Source: Chitinophagales bacterium (GTDB lineage: Bacteria; Bacteroidota; Bacteroidia; Chitinophagales; Chitinophagaceae). From it: a DNA stretch of 23,773 nt. The stretch spans positions 1-23,773 of the forward strand of contig JAATGW010000626.1 of NCBI GenBank assembly GCA_015654495.1, given 5' to 3'. Both the position numbers and the translations under genes were made by a program. Positions 1 through 8,714 of the stretch are shown piece by piece. How positions within the stretch are numbered: position 1 is the stretch's first letter; every line of letters starts with the position of its first letter. Under the pieces are notes generated by a model that searched no databases, was not told the DNA's origin, and saw only the letters and a program-made list of their open reading frames with translations.

Positions 1-650
1 AAAGAGTTCACACTCAGGTTAGCAACAAGAGCTATTTCTTCCAGATTGATCTCACGTTTGAAATTAGATAAAGTATGTGCCACCACATTGTTCAGCCTTA
101 CTGATTCATGTTCATTAGGTTTATAAAAAGCATGTGCAGAAGCAATAGTTTTTATTTCTTCCTTTTCGCTGATAATCTCAAGGATCTGGAGCAGTAGCAA
201 TACTCTTTCAAACCGGTCAGCACGGGTAATCTGAAACATCAGTTTCTTGATCGATTCAGCAGATTCACCCTGAATCAACAGACCTTTTTTGGCTGCCTCA
301 AAAATGCGGGGTATCAGGTAGGCTTCGGGCAAATCGAAGAAACCTTTGCCCAGACAATTGGGTGAAAACTGTATGACGATGGCTTCAATAGGGTAGTCGT
401 CCTGATGGTTAAAATCCTCTTCTTTCCCTTTCCATGCATGTGGTAGATTTTCACCCAGCAAAATCACTTCGCCCTCCTGGAAATGGGACACGTTATCGCC
501 TATAAGCCGGATTCCATGGCCTTTGATGGTGAAATGCAGTTCAAGTTCAGGATGATAGTGCAGAAGTTTTCCAAAATTCTGAAGCTTGTCATGTCTGACA
601 GAAAAAGAGTTTTGAATCGGAACCGCCACTTTGTGAAAATGTGGTCTCAT
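1..650 (-). CDS. AraC-family transcriptional regulator (partial, C-terminus beyond window start)
   Basis: The minus strand stays open from an ATG at 650 to the window edge, giving 216 codons. The N-terminal half has a cupin-like sensor pattern (HYHPELELHF near residues 32-41, then GEVILLGENLPHAW). The visible end, after a linker, reads RLNNVVAHTLSNFKREINLEEIALVANLSV, typical of the first helix-turn-helix of an AraC/XylS DNA-binding domain; the second HTH is cut off. Such proteins bind a sugar or sugar-derived ligand and activate uptake and catabolic promoters. It lies just beyond the fucI-kinase unit on the same strand, separated by about 300 bp, so it probably has its own promoter. By inference it is the best candidate for binding the paired direct repeats upstream of fucI, the symporter and MFS. 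The start is supported by the sensor-domain length; an in-frame TTG two codons upstream is less likely. Confidence 0.88.
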   Translation of the reverse strand, partial: MRPHFHKVAVPIQNSFSVRHDKLQNFGKLLHYHPELELHFTIKGHGIRLIGDNVSHFQEGEVILLGENLPHAWKGKEEDFNHQDDYPIEAIVIQFSPNCLGKGFFDLPEAYLIPRIFEAAKKGLLIQGESAESIKKLMFQITRADRFERVLLLLQILEIISEKEEIKTIASAHAFYKPNEHESVRLNNVVAHTLSNFKREINLEEIALVANLSVNS

Positions 651-954
651 AAGCAATCGTATAAAAGATAAATAATGGCTAAGTTTTTAAGCTGGGATAA
701 ATTCGCAAGCCATTCACTTTTTATACAATATTAGCAAGTTCCAAAAAATCAAAAGCCTGCATTCAATATCTCCAGACTTTAAATTTACTTAAATAACACA
801 AAGAATTTCAGATGAAATACAAGGTTTATTATTAAATATTAATGAAGTCAGTTTATGGTAAGATCGTACAATAAATAGCTGAAAAAATGGAAAATCGGCA
901 TTGTGTGCGGATCTATATCTGAAGGCCTGTGTCAGCGAAACCAACGGAACTTGA
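651..954. other. Intergenic region between kinase and AraC-type gene, no gene seen
   Basis: This AT-rich stretch holds no convincing ORF and no RNA gene that I can recognise. On the minus strand, TATCTTTT at 663-670 resembles the Bacteroidota -7 box TAnnTTTG and could start the regulator transcript. A single sequence at 719-735 resembles the operator half-site found elsewhere, but it has no 21-bp partner. I see no clear hairpin-plus-T-tract terminator after the kinase. Confidence 0.4.
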
Positions 955-2613
955 TCAGTCAGGCGCTTCATCAATCATTTGACAAACTGCTTTATATCGC
1001 CGGTATCTTTTTTCGAGTGAAGGAGATTTTTGCGGATCAGGTGTATAAGTGATATCAAAACCTGCTCCCATCGCATTCATCGCATCGATTACATTAACAT
1101 ATCTCCCCGCCACAACAGCGGCGAGGATGGCGGCTCCTTTTGCGCAAACCTGCTCCGTTTTATTTATACTGATCGGCATATTGAGTACATTGGCCATTGT
1201 TTGCATCACATATCCGGATTTGCGCGCAATGCCTCCTACTCCGATAATTCCCTTAATCACCAGGTCCTGTTCCCGAAGCCGTTCAATGATTCTCCTGGAA
1301 CCAAAGCAGGTCGCTTCCACCAGTGCTGCATAAATTGCTGGTGCTTCTGTGCCGAGTGATAATTGCATAATGGCAGCTTTCAATTCCAGATTAACATCGG
1401 GTGTACGTCTTCCATTGAACCAGTCAACCGCCAACGGACCTGTTTCATCTAATTGTACCAGCGCCGCTTTTTCTTCCAGCTGCCGGAACATGTCAAAGGA
1501 AATCTTATCAGCGAGCCTGGGGTCAATGATATTGCTCGCCGCATTTTGCAGCGGCCACATCAAAAGATTTCTGAACCACGCATATACATCACCGAAAGCG
1601 GCCTGACCCGCTTCCAGACCTATCATGCCTGGTATTACCGAGCCATCTACCTGGCCGCAAATGCCTTTGATAAACCGGTTCCCGAAATCAGGCTTAGGCA
1701 CCACCAGGATGTCGCAGGTTGAAGTGCCGATTATTTTTGTAAGATATCCTGGTTGTATCTGCGCGCCAATGGCACCGATATGCGCATCGATGGCACCAAT
1801 CCCTACCTTAACGTCCGTTGACAATCCAAAACGGGTTGCCCATTGCTCACTAAGATTGCCGGCAGACTTATCTGCGGCCACTACATTGCAGTTCATCTTC
1901 GCAGCGAAAGGTTCAAGCAATGGATCTATTGCTCTGAAAAAGTCACCTGAAGGGAATCCACCATGTTGCGCTGCCCATAATGCTTTATGACCTGCGGCAC
2001 ATACATTCCTTTCCAATTGTGTCGCATCTGTTTTGGCTGTGAGCAGGAAAGGCATCCAGTCACTATGTTCCACCCAGGTGTAACAATGCGCCCGCACTTT
2101 TTCATCAGCACGCAGCACGTACAATAACTTCGCCCAAAACCATTCAGGAGAATATATCCCTCCAACATATTTCAAATAGTCTTCTTTTTCCCAGTTGGCT
2201 GCTATTTTGTTAATTTCTTCTGACTCGCGGATGGCCGAATGATCCTTCCACAGCAGGAACATTGCATTCGGATTTTCGTTGAATTCTTCCAGCAATGCCA
2301 GAGGTATTCCTCTTTCATCCACAGCAACAGGTGTTGATCCGGTAGTGCTGATAGTTATTGCGCACACATTTAAGGCAATTGCTTTACCCGCTTCTGCAGT
2401 ACACGCACCGATCGTATACTCCAAACCTTCGATATAGTCCTGCGGATGTTGACGAAAATGGTTGTGCTGCGGGTCACAGTATAAGCCCATCTTCCAACGG
2501 GGGTATTCAAATACTGCTGTAGCCAATTCTTCACCGGTTTCAACATTGACTATTATAGCTCTAACGGAATCGGTACCAAAATCAACACCGATTGTATACT
2601 TCTGTGCATTCAT
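955..2613 (-). CDS. araB: FGGY-family carbohydrate kinase, ribulokinase (AraB) type
   Basis: From the ATG at 2613 the product has 552 residues, close to the usual AraB length of about 560. A TTG nine bases upstream would add three residues but is not needed. The phosphate-binding start GVDFGTDSVRA lies at residues 9-19. The AraB-typical TTGSTPVAVDERG lies near 90-102 and LWKDHSA near 121-127. GAIDAHIGA contains the probable catalytic base Asp276, and IIGTST lies at 295-299. The family phosphorylates ketopentoses or related ketoses with ATP in the cytoplasm. It starts 15 bp after the fucI stop, so the two are almost certainly co-transcribed. No arabinose isomerase or ribulose-phosphate epimerase is present. 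The real substrate may therefore be the FucI product (L-fuculose or D-ribulose); that part is inference. Confidence 0.9.
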   Translation of the reverse strand: MNAQKYTIGVDFGTDSVRAIIVNVETGEELATAVFEYPRWKMGLYCDPQHNHFRQHPQDYIEGLEYTIGACTAEAGKAIALNVCAITISTTGSTPVAVDERGIPLALLEEFNENPNAMFLLWKDHSAIRESEEINKIAANWEKEDYLKYVGGIYSPEWFWAKLLYVLRADEKVRAHCYTWVEHSDWMPFLLTAKTDATQLERNVCAAGHKALWAAQHGGFPSGDFFRAIDPLLEPFAAKMNCNVVAADKSAGNLSEQWATRFGLSTDVKVGIGAIDAHIGAIGAQIQPGYLTKIIGTSTCDILVVPKPDFGNRFIKGICGQVDGSVIPGMIGLEAGQAAFGDVYAWFRNLLMWPLQNAASNIIDPRLADKISFDMFRQLEEKAALVQLDETGPLAVDWFNGRRTPDVNLELKAAIMQLSLGTEAPAIYAALVEATCFGSRRIIERLREQDLVIKGIIGVGGIARKSGYVMQTMANVLNMPISINKTEQVCAKGAAILAAVVAGRYVNVIDAMNAMGAGFDITYTPDPQKSPSLEKRYRRYKAVCQMIDEAPD

Positions 2614-2628
2614 GGAAAACAAAATAAC

Positions 2629-4398
2629 TTATTTGTATAAAGGGCCATACACTGCGCATGCCCGGTAGTCAGCACCTTCCTGATCCATTCCGAATGCACT
2701 CCAGGCAGAAGGTCGGAATATTTTATCATCGTCCACATTGTGCATACAAACAGGTATACGCAATATAGACGCTAATGCTATCAGGTCCGCACCGATATGC
2801 CCATAGCTGATAGCTCCATGATTAGCGCCCCAGTTCAGCATAACGCTGTAAACATCTTTGAAATAACTTTTACCTGTAAGCCTTGGAACAAACCAGGTTG
2901 TAGGCCATGTTTTATCTGTGCGCTGATCTAAAATATGATGGACATTTTCCGGCAGATCAAGCGTCCACCCCTCTGCAATCTGCAATACAGGTCCCTGTCC
3001 TTTTACCAGATTCAAACGGCACATGGTCACCGGCATTTCTCCGCGCGTTGTAAAATTAGAAGAATAGCCGCCACCCCTGAAGTAATCGCGATTAGCCGGA
3101 TAAAATGTAGTGGCTTCGAGGCATGCTTTTACTTCCTGCTCATCTATTTCCCAGAAAGGTTTCATCACAGGTTTATTGTGTTTTGATTGCCTGCCCGTAC
3201 CATCGAGTGTTGCAGCTCCGGAATTTATCAAATGGATAAATCCATCTTTGGCTTTTGCAGTCGCTTCCCAACCAGTTACAGTTTGTACGGCAGACGGACT
3301 CCAGTAAGTTCGCACATCAGCAAAAATCTGGGCTGTATTTGTAAGCAGGTAATTAAACAACATGGAAACTCCGTTCAATGCATCATTTTCCGTTGCCACC
3401 ATATAGGGAGCGCGCACGCCGTTCCAGTCAAATGAAGAAGTTAAAATGGCTTCCGCGAAATCACCATTCGGTAAAAAATCCGTCCATTGCCGTTGACCCT
3501 GAAAACCTGAAACAATCGCATGATGTCCCTGCGCTTCTTCAGCGCAGCCCATCGAAATCAGGTTATCATTACCTGTCATCAGGTCGCGGATAATCATGGC
3601 CATCTTAACTACAAATTCCCAATCCTTATCTTTTTCTTCCCTGGATTTTATTTTATGAGGCTGGTTAAAATCATCGCCTTCAAAACAATTTTCTTTTGTC
3701 CATACTATCGCTTTTTCGAACTCTTCCTGATCATAAATATGCAGTTCAATTCTTCTGAGTACTTCAGTGGAATCAACATATTCAGTACGCATGCCTAAAT
3801 ATTCCTGGAAAAAATCAGCATTAACAATGGACCCGGCGATACCCATGGAAACAGAACCAATAGCTAAATAGGATCTCCCTTTCATTATGGCGGTTGCTAA
3901 TCCCGCTTTTGCAAAACGAAGCAGAAATTCTTTTACGTCTGCCGGAATTATCTGGTCGCCCATCTCCTGCACATCTCTACCGTAAATTCCAAAACAGGGC
4001 AATCCTTTCTGATTGTGCGCCGATAATGTGGCTGCCAGGTAAACAGCACCCGGCCGCTCGGTACCATTAAATCCCCAGATAGCTTTGGGCATCATCGGAT
4101 CCATGTCCATCGTTTCTGAACCATAACACCAGCAGGGTGTAACAGACAAAGTCAGCCCGACATTGCTGATTGAAAATTTCTCAGCGCAGGCAGCCGCTTC
4201 TTTTATGCCGCCAATGGTTGAATCAGCTATCACACATTGTACAGGTGACCCATCCGGATATCGCAGTTCGGCTGCATACAATGCTGCAACTGATTTTGCC
4301 ATATTCATCGTAGTTTCTTCCAGCGATTCACGGATTCCTCCCAACCTACCGTCAATAATCGGCCGGATGCCAATTCTGGGATAAACAGACTTATTCAT
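2629..4398 (-). CDS. fucI: L-fucose isomerase
   Basis: This 589-residue protein matches the E. coli FucI length (591) and most of its signature blocks. GQRQWTDFLPNGDFAEAIL lies near 301-319, ATENDALNG at 335-343, FADVRTYWSP at 359-368, an RGGGYSS block near 441-447, and a C-terminal HNVDDDKIFRPSAW block. The metal and catalytic residues known in E. coli FucI (Glu337, Asp361, His528) correspond to Glu337, Asp361 and His527 here. The enzyme converts L-fucose to L-fuculose and can also isomerise D-arabinose to D-ribulose, using Mn2+ in the cytoplasm. It leads a two-gene unit with the kinase. Its promoter region carries the paired operator at 4503-4540 with a leader of roughly 70 bases. The next pathway step, an aldolase, is not in the window. 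Confidence 0.97.
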   Translation of the reverse strand: MNKSVYPRIGIRPIIDGRLGGIRESLEETTMNMAKSVAALYAAELRYPDGSPVQCVIADSTIGGIKEAAACAEKFSISNVGLTLSVTPCWCYGSETMDMDPMMPKAIWGFNGTERPGAVYLAATLSAHNQKGLPCFGIYGRDVQEMGDQIIPADVKEFLLRFAKAGLATAIMKGRSYLAIGSVSMGIAGSIVNADFFQEYLGMRTEYVDSTEVLRRIELHIYDQEEFEKAIVWTKENCFEGDDFNQPHKIKSREEKDKDWEFVVKMAMIIRDLMTGNDNLISMGCAEEAQGHHAIVSGFQGQRQWTDFLPNGDFAEAILTSSFDWNGVRAPYMVATENDALNGVSMLFNYLLTNTAQIFADVRTYWSPSAVQTVTGWEATAKAKDGFIHLINSGAATLDGTGRQSKHNKPVMKPFWEIDEQEVKACLEATTFYPANRDYFRGGGYSSNFTTRGEMPVTMCRLNLVKGQGPVLQIAEGWTLDLPENVHHILDQRTDKTWPTTWFVPRLTGKSYFKDVYSVMLNWGANHGAISYGHIGADLIALASILRIPVCMHNVDDDKIFRPSAWSAFGMDQEGADYRACAVYGPLYK

Positions 4399-4475
4399 TC
4401 AGGTAATTGATTTTATAGAGATGGTATAAAGCAGCACTACTGCACCATCATTAAAATGTTTGTATCAATAAAAAA

Positions 4476-4540
4476 TAAAGTTATAAGTAAGGGAAAATGA
4501 CATTTTGTAGCATCCTAACCATCTGTTGTAGTAAGTTAAC
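4476..4540 (-). promoter_or_regulatory. Promoter and two-half-site operator of fucI-kinase
   Basis: Read on the minus strand, the distal half-site is GTTAACTTACTACAACA (4524-4540) and the proximal one GTTAGGATGCTACAAAA (4503-4519). Their starts are 21 bp apart, two helical turns, as in classical AraC direct-repeat sites. A -7-like TAACTTTA (4476-4483) lies 19 bp beyond the proximal site. The same geometry occurs upstream of the symporter and of MFS. The distal half-site includes the stop codon of the upstream symporter gene. Which protein binds is inference. Confidence 0.7.
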
Positions 4541-6101
4541 TTTCGGCTATTTTTCTCTTTTGAAATAGTGAAAAAAATACACCCGATAAGAAGATTACCA
4601 GTGTGCCAACCACGATGATCATATTAGCATGCAACGGATATTTCAGGTAATTGTATTTATCGGGAATCAGGTAGGAAAAAGTCATCCAGATAATAACGAG
4701 TATTCCGGTGATTGCAGCAGCCAGTGCAGCGTTGTTGCCGGTTCTTTTACTGATAAATCCCAACAGGAACAGTCCGAGCATACCGCCGGCAAAAATGCCT
4801 GAAAGTTGCCACCAGATATCCAGCACACTCTTTACGCCAATCATCAATACACCTGCTATCATACCGAGCAATCCAAACACAACTGTGCCGATGTGCAGCA
4901 ATCGCAGTTCCTGTTTGTCCGTTGTATTTTTCCGGATATAACGCTTGTAAATATCTTCTGTAAACACTGTTGCTGATGCATTCATACCGGAGCTGATTGT
5001 ACTCATTCCCGCAGATAAAATTGCAGATATGATCAAACCCGCTAACCCGGCAGGAATCATGGTAACCATAAAATGCGGCATCACTTTATCGCCATAGTCT
5101 TGCGGTTTTAATGCGGCTGCCAGTGATTTTATATCAGCTAATCCGGCACCGGCGCCAAGTTGTTCCGCAGCCACCTGTAATTTTACAGGCTCGATCAGAT
5201 CCGGATTCAACTGGTAATACGTGTAAAGACAACTGCCAATCACGAAAAATAAAAAAGATGCGGGAATATAGATCCACACGCAGAGCCAGATAGATTTGGC
5301 CGCTGCTTTGGGAGAGGTAGCCGTGTGATAACGCTGTACATAATTCTGGTCCATACCAAAATTATTCAGGTTGATGAAGAAACCATACAGGAGGATCACC
5401 CATAAACTTCCACTGGTAAAATCAAGGTCCGTGGTTCCCAGACTGAATTTATTATCTCTCCTGCCAACTTCCAGTATGGTTCCGACACCTCCGTCAATAT
5501 TTGACACCACCAGATAAATGATCAGGAGTGCACCGAGTGTTTTTAAGACACCCTGCACTACCTCGGTCCAGATTACAGCTTCAATGCCACCCATTACTGT
5601 ATACAGGATAATTACAATTCCCGTTATCAGCATGATGAGCTGCATATTGAAACCTGTGAGTGCCTGCAATGTAAGTGACAACCCAAAAAATATGGATCCC
5701 AACCGTGCAATCTGGGTAAGTAAAAAACAAACCACAGCATAAGTTCTTGCCCATGGACCAAATCTTTTTTCAAGATTCGTATATGCAGAAACTTCACCGG
5801 TACTCCGGTAGAATGGAACAAAATATTTTGCAGCTACCCAGGCAGCGAATGGCATGGAGATACTAAATGCAAACGCGTTCCAATTGCTGCCGAATGCTTT
5901 GCCCGGAACGCCCAGAAAAGTATTGCTGCTTAAAAAAGTTGCATAGATAGACAACCCGATCGCCCAACCGGGAATATGACCTGAAGCTTTTGTAAACTGA
6001 TCAGCATCTTTATTTTTCCTCGAGAAAAAATATCCCACCAGTACCATTGCTATCAGGTACACCAAAATAACAGCGAGATCAATAAGTGGCAGCTGTTTCA
6101 T
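4536..6101 (-). CDS. Sodium:solute symporter (SSS/SGLT-type sugar permease)
   Basis: The 521-residue product is almost wholly hydrophobic, with about 13-14 predicted membrane segments. It shows typical SSS features: an N-terminal helix followed by FSRKNKDADQF, SIYATFLSSNTFLG (TM2, sodium-site region), VMGGIEAVIWTEVVQG (TM5), FGMDQNYVQRY, and SAGMSTISSGMNASATVF (TM9 region). Family members bring sugars, sialic acids or other solutes across the inner membrane driven by a sodium gradient. By context the substrate is probably the sugar processed by FucI and the kinase, but sequence alone does not fix it. It has its own operator-promoter at 6133-6197. Its last codons overlap the distal fucI half-site. 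The start at 6101 is an ATG 31 bp below a perfect TAGGTTTG box. Confidence 0.93.
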   Translation of the reverse strand: MKQLPLIDLAVILVYLIAMVLVGYFFSRKNKDADQFTKASGHIPGWAIGLSIYATFLSSNTFLGVPGKAFGSNWNAFAFSISMPFAAWVAAKYFVPFYRSTGEVSAYTNLEKRFGPWARTYAVVCFLLTQIARLGSIFFGLSLTLQALTGFNMQLIMLITGIVIILYTVMGGIEAVIWTEVVQGVLKTLGALLIIYLVVSNIDGGVGTILEVGRRDNKFSLGTTDLDFTSGSLWVILLYGFFINLNNFGMDQNYVQRYHTATSPKAAAKSIWLCVWIYIPASFLFFVIGSCLYTYYQLNPDLIEPVKLQVAAEQLGAGAGLADIKSLAAALKPQDYGDKVMPHFMVTMIPAGLAGLIISAILSAGMSTISSGMNASATVFTEDIYKRYIRKNTTDKQELRLLHIGTVVFGLLGMIAGVLMIGVKSVLDIWWQLSGIFAGGMLGLFLLGFISKRTGNNAALAAAITGILVIIWMTFSYLIPDKYNYLKYPLHANMIIVVGTLVIFLSGVFFSLFQKRKIAES

Positions 6102-6132
6102 AAAACCGGAGCTGGATTTTTAGGACTGATAA

Positions 6133-6197
6133 CAAACCTATGGAGGATTGCTCGTAGATTGTTATAATAATTTTGCATAATGTTGTAGATATTAAAC
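6133..6197 (-). promoter_or_regulatory. Promoter and two-half-site operator of the sodium:solute symporter
   Basis: On the minus strand the distal half-site is GTTTAATATCTACAACA (6181-6197) and the proximal one GCAAAATTATTATAACA (6160-6176), with starts 21 bp apart. The proximal copy is the weakest of the six, conserving mainly its TTATAACA end. A perfect TAnnTTTG match, TAGGTTTG, lies at 6133-6140, again 19 bp from the proximal site. No TTTG-like -33 element is visible between them, which fits activator dependence. Confidence 0.68.
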
Positions 6198-6204
6198 GCT
6201 CTTA

Positions 6205-7377
6205 TCAAAGCTTTGACGGATCGATGAGCGCATATTTTACGGATCTTCGGTTATATGTATAGGTTATGTGAACTTTCCCATCTTCAGATTGTATGATCGA
6301 TGGGTATGCATAGCCATCTTTAATGGGTTTATTTTCAATCGTCATTACCGGTTTCCATTGCCGGCCTTCAACTGACACTGCCAGGTTAAGCATATTTCTT
6401 CCTTTTGGTTCTTCACCATTGCTGGTAGTATGATTATATACGAGCAATTGCCTCCCATCGCGCAATGTAACCGCATCCGTACCCGAATTTGGATTGGGAA
6501 GTGTTGTAGCCGACATATTACTCCAGGTGTTGCCTCCGTCTGATGACCAGCTTTCTGAAATCACACCCTGCCTGGTGCGACAAAGTACCTGTAAATTGCC
6601 ATCGGGATAGATTAATATGCTGGGTTGAATGGCATCGAACTCCACACCATCATTGATCGGACCGACGACCTTCCATGTTTTCCCTTCGTCCTTACTTATT
6701 TCAAAATATACACGCCAGTCCTGGTCTTTGCCTGCGCGGGGATATTCTATACTGGTGGGATTTATTATCGTTCCTTCGGCTAGTTGAACGGGTTTATTTT
6801 TGACAGGTCCCAGCAAATGACCAATTGCAGGATCAGTTCCAAGCTTCTGCGGTTTTGACCAGGTACGGCCATTATCTTTCGAAGTGATCAGCATACCCCA
6901 CCATGTCTGAGGGCTCGGTCCTACTTTGTAAAACAGTAACAACTCTTTTCCTTTTAACTGGAACAATACCGGATTCCAGCAGGGATAGCGTAACGTGTCA
7001 TTCACTATTCCATTGGCTACTTCCACCGGCCAGGTCCACCGGCCTTCAACAAATCTGGATACACGTATACCCACATCGGGATGACGCTCATGCGTACCTG
7101 CAAAAAAAGCAACGACCATTCCCGCAGGTGTTTCAACAATGGTGGAGGCATGACATTGAGGACTTGGTGGATTTTCGAGCGGATAGATCAGTTCAGATTT
7201 CACTAATGCGCCTTCTCCCGGAATCGCTAATGGTGGAAGGAAAAATTTTCCGGTGACATCGTTTGGTTTTTTTTCGTTGGCAGTCTGATGTTGGGACTGA
7301 GCATTAAAACTGTAAACAGATAACAGAATGCAGGAGACAAGCAAGATTAACGATCTTAAAAAAATGCGCATGTTCAT
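6205..7377 (-). CDS. Secreted BNR-repeat sialidase-like protein (COG4692-type propeller)
   Basis: This 390-residue protein starts with a signal peptide (MNMRIFLRSLILLVSCILLSVYSFNAQ), so it is exported. Three Asp-box motifs are plain: SKDNGRTW at 166-173, SKDEGKTW at 228-235 and SSDGGNTW at 278-285. Between them lie strongly conserved blocks of the predicted-neuraminidase group: CHASTIVETPAG near 75-86, PCWNPVLFQ near 132-140, GPVKNKPVQL near 190-199 and PNPNSGTDAVTLRDGR. These define a beta-propeller BNR_2 domain. Known relatives act on terminal sugars, but true sialidase activity is unproven for this group, and the fucose context suggests another terminal sugar is possible. It follows MFS by 21 bp and should share its transcript. 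M1 and M3 are both possible starts. Confidence 0.85.
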   Translation of the reverse strand: MNMRIFLRSLILLVSCILLSVYSFNAQSQHQTANEKKPNDVTGKFFLPPLAIPGEGALVKSELIYPLENPPSPQCHASTIVETPAGMVVAFFAGTHERHPDVGIRVSRFVEGRWTWPVEVANGIVNDTLRYPCWNPVLFQLKGKELLLFYKVGPSPQTWWGMLITSKDNGRTWSKPQKLGTDPAIGHLLGPVKNKPVQLAEGTIINPTSIEYPRAGKDQDWRVYFEISKDEGKTWKVVGPINDGVEFDAIQPSILIYPDGNLQVLCRTRQGVISESWSSDGGNTWSNMSATTLPNPNSGTDAVTLRDGRQLLVYNHTTSNGEEPKGRNMLNLAVSVEGRQWKPVMTIENKPIKDGYAYPSIIQSEDGKVHITYTYNRRSVKYALIDPSKL

Positions 7378-7398
7378 GGATTGTATGAAAGATTGATT

Positions 7399-8619
7399 TT
7401 AATCCAGCTTTTCCACGTAGTTCAGATCTTTGTGAAAAGAATCACTTATTCCTCGTGTTGCCCAGAATGCCAGCGCAAGTAATATCGTTCCCACTATGGC
7501 GGCTGCAGTAACCATAGAACCTGTCCAGGTCACCAGAATATGAAACAGTATTGTAGTGGGAACAAGTGCTCCCCGTGCAAAATTTGGCGCAGTGGTTGTT
7601 ACTGTTGCCCGGATATTTGTTCCGAATTGTTCCGTGGTGATAGTCATAAAAATAACCCAGTAACCAACGGAAAAACCCAGCAAACCACAAAGCGGATATA
7701 TCCATGTTGATGATACCGACGGTACAAAAAGATAAATAAAAACTGACAGCACCGTCAATGCCAGGAACAGAAACACCACTTTGACCCGGCTCTTCAGATA
7801 TTGACTAAGCAATCCGCTGACTATATCACCTAATGCCATGCCGCCATAGCACCATGCAATCGCAAGACCACCGATGATTTCGTATTGTGAGCCTTTCTCT
7901 CTGGCAAATTCCGGAGACAGGGTAACCAGAATTCCTACAACAAACCAAAGTGGTACACCGATAAGAATACAGCGGATGTATTTTAATACATTTTCTTTTG
8001 ACCGGAAAAATCCAAAAAAATTATAATTATCGGTCATTGCTTTTACTTGTGTAAACATGCCGGATTCTGTTACGCCCACTCTTAATAATAAAAGTAATAG
8101 TCCCAATCCGCCACCAATAAAAAAAGAACTGCGCCAATGAAACATACTTGAAATAAAGTAAGCTGCCACAGCGCCGGAAATACCCACAGATGCCACAAGC
8201 ATTGTGGCGTAACCTCTTTTTGATTTTGGCATCAGTTCCGCCACAAGTGTAATTCCTGCACCCAATTCACCTGCCAGACCCAGACCGGCAATAAATCGCC
8301 AGACGGCATATGCACTCACCCCGTTCACAAATCCATTAGCAATATTGGCCAGAGAGTAAATAAGTATGGAACCAAATAAAACAGAAAGCCTTCCTTTTTT
8401 ATCTCCCAGTATTCCCCACGCGATACCGCCGATGAGCATTCCGATCATTTGGATATCCAGCAGAAATATACCTGTTTGCGTTAATTCCTGCCCACTTAGT
8501 CCGAGATCTTTTAAGCTCGTTACTCTTATAATGCTGAACAAGAGCAGATCGTATATGTCTACAAAATAACCGAGCGCTGCCACGGTAACCGCGGCCACTA
8601 ATTTTGTTTTTCTTTCCAT
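7399..8619 (-). CDS. Major facilitator superfamily (MFS) permease
   Basis: This 406-residue, strongly hydrophobic protein has about 12 predicted membrane helices. It carries the MFS loop-2/3 motif GDKKGR at residues 72-77 and PKSKRG in the fourth-fifth helix loop. The first helix contains YFVDIYDLLLFS, resembling MFS organic-anion, sialate and sugar-acid carriers that have an acidic residue there. It would move a monosaccharide or sugar acid across the inner membrane. It heads a two-gene unit with the sialidase-like protein and has the clearest copy of the shared operator upstream. It is the second permease in the locus besides the sodium symporter, so two different products may be taken up. 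The exact substrate is unknown. Confidence 0.92.
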   Translation of the reverse strand: MERKTKLVAAVTVAALGYFVDIYDLLLFSIIRVTSLKDLGLSGQELTQTGIFLLDIQMIGMLIGGIAWGILGDKKGRLSVLFGSILIYSLANIANGFVNGVSAYAVWRFIAGLGLAGELGAGITLVAELMPKSKRGYATMLVASVGISGAVAAYFISSMFHWRSSFFIGGGLGLLLLLLRVGVTESGMFTQVKAMTDNYNFFGFFRSKENVLKYIRCILIGVPLWFVVGILVTLSPEFAREKGSQYEIIGGLAIAWCYGGMALGDIVSGLLSQYLKSRVKVVFLFLALTVLSVFIYLFVPSVSSTWIYPLCGLLGFSVGYWVIFMTITTEQFGTNIRATVTTTAPNFARGALVPTTILFHILVTWTGSMVTAAAIVGTILLALAFWATRGISDSFHKDLNYVEKLD

Positions 8620-8649
8620 TGGTACAATAAATATTTCCTGCTGTAATTC

Positions 8650-8714
8650 CGAAGGTAGTTTGCGCGCCGGGGCAAAACTTATAACATGTTAACCCGGTTT
8701 TGTAGAATGTTAAC
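8650..8714 (-). promoter_or_regulatory. Promoter and two-half-site operator of MFS-sialidase unit
   Basis: On the minus strand the distal half-site is GTTAACATTCTACAAAA (8698-8714) and the proximal one GTTAACATGTTATAAGT (8677-8693). They begin 21 bp apart and share an identical GTTAACAT start. A -7-like TACCTTCG (8650-8657) lies 19 bp downstream of the proximal half-site, and the MFS start codon follows after 30 bp. The geometry matches the symporter and fucI promoters exactly. Confidence 0.72.

Noticed and set aside
719..735. A single half-site-like sequence upstream of the AraC-type gene
   Set aside because: It matches most of the consensus but has no partner 21 bp away and no -7 box at 19 bp, so autoregulation through it is not supported.
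789..974. A 61-codon minus-strand open frame after the kinase
   Set aside because: It overlaps the kinase end in another frame, has no start context or familiar motif, and lies in an AT-rich spacer.
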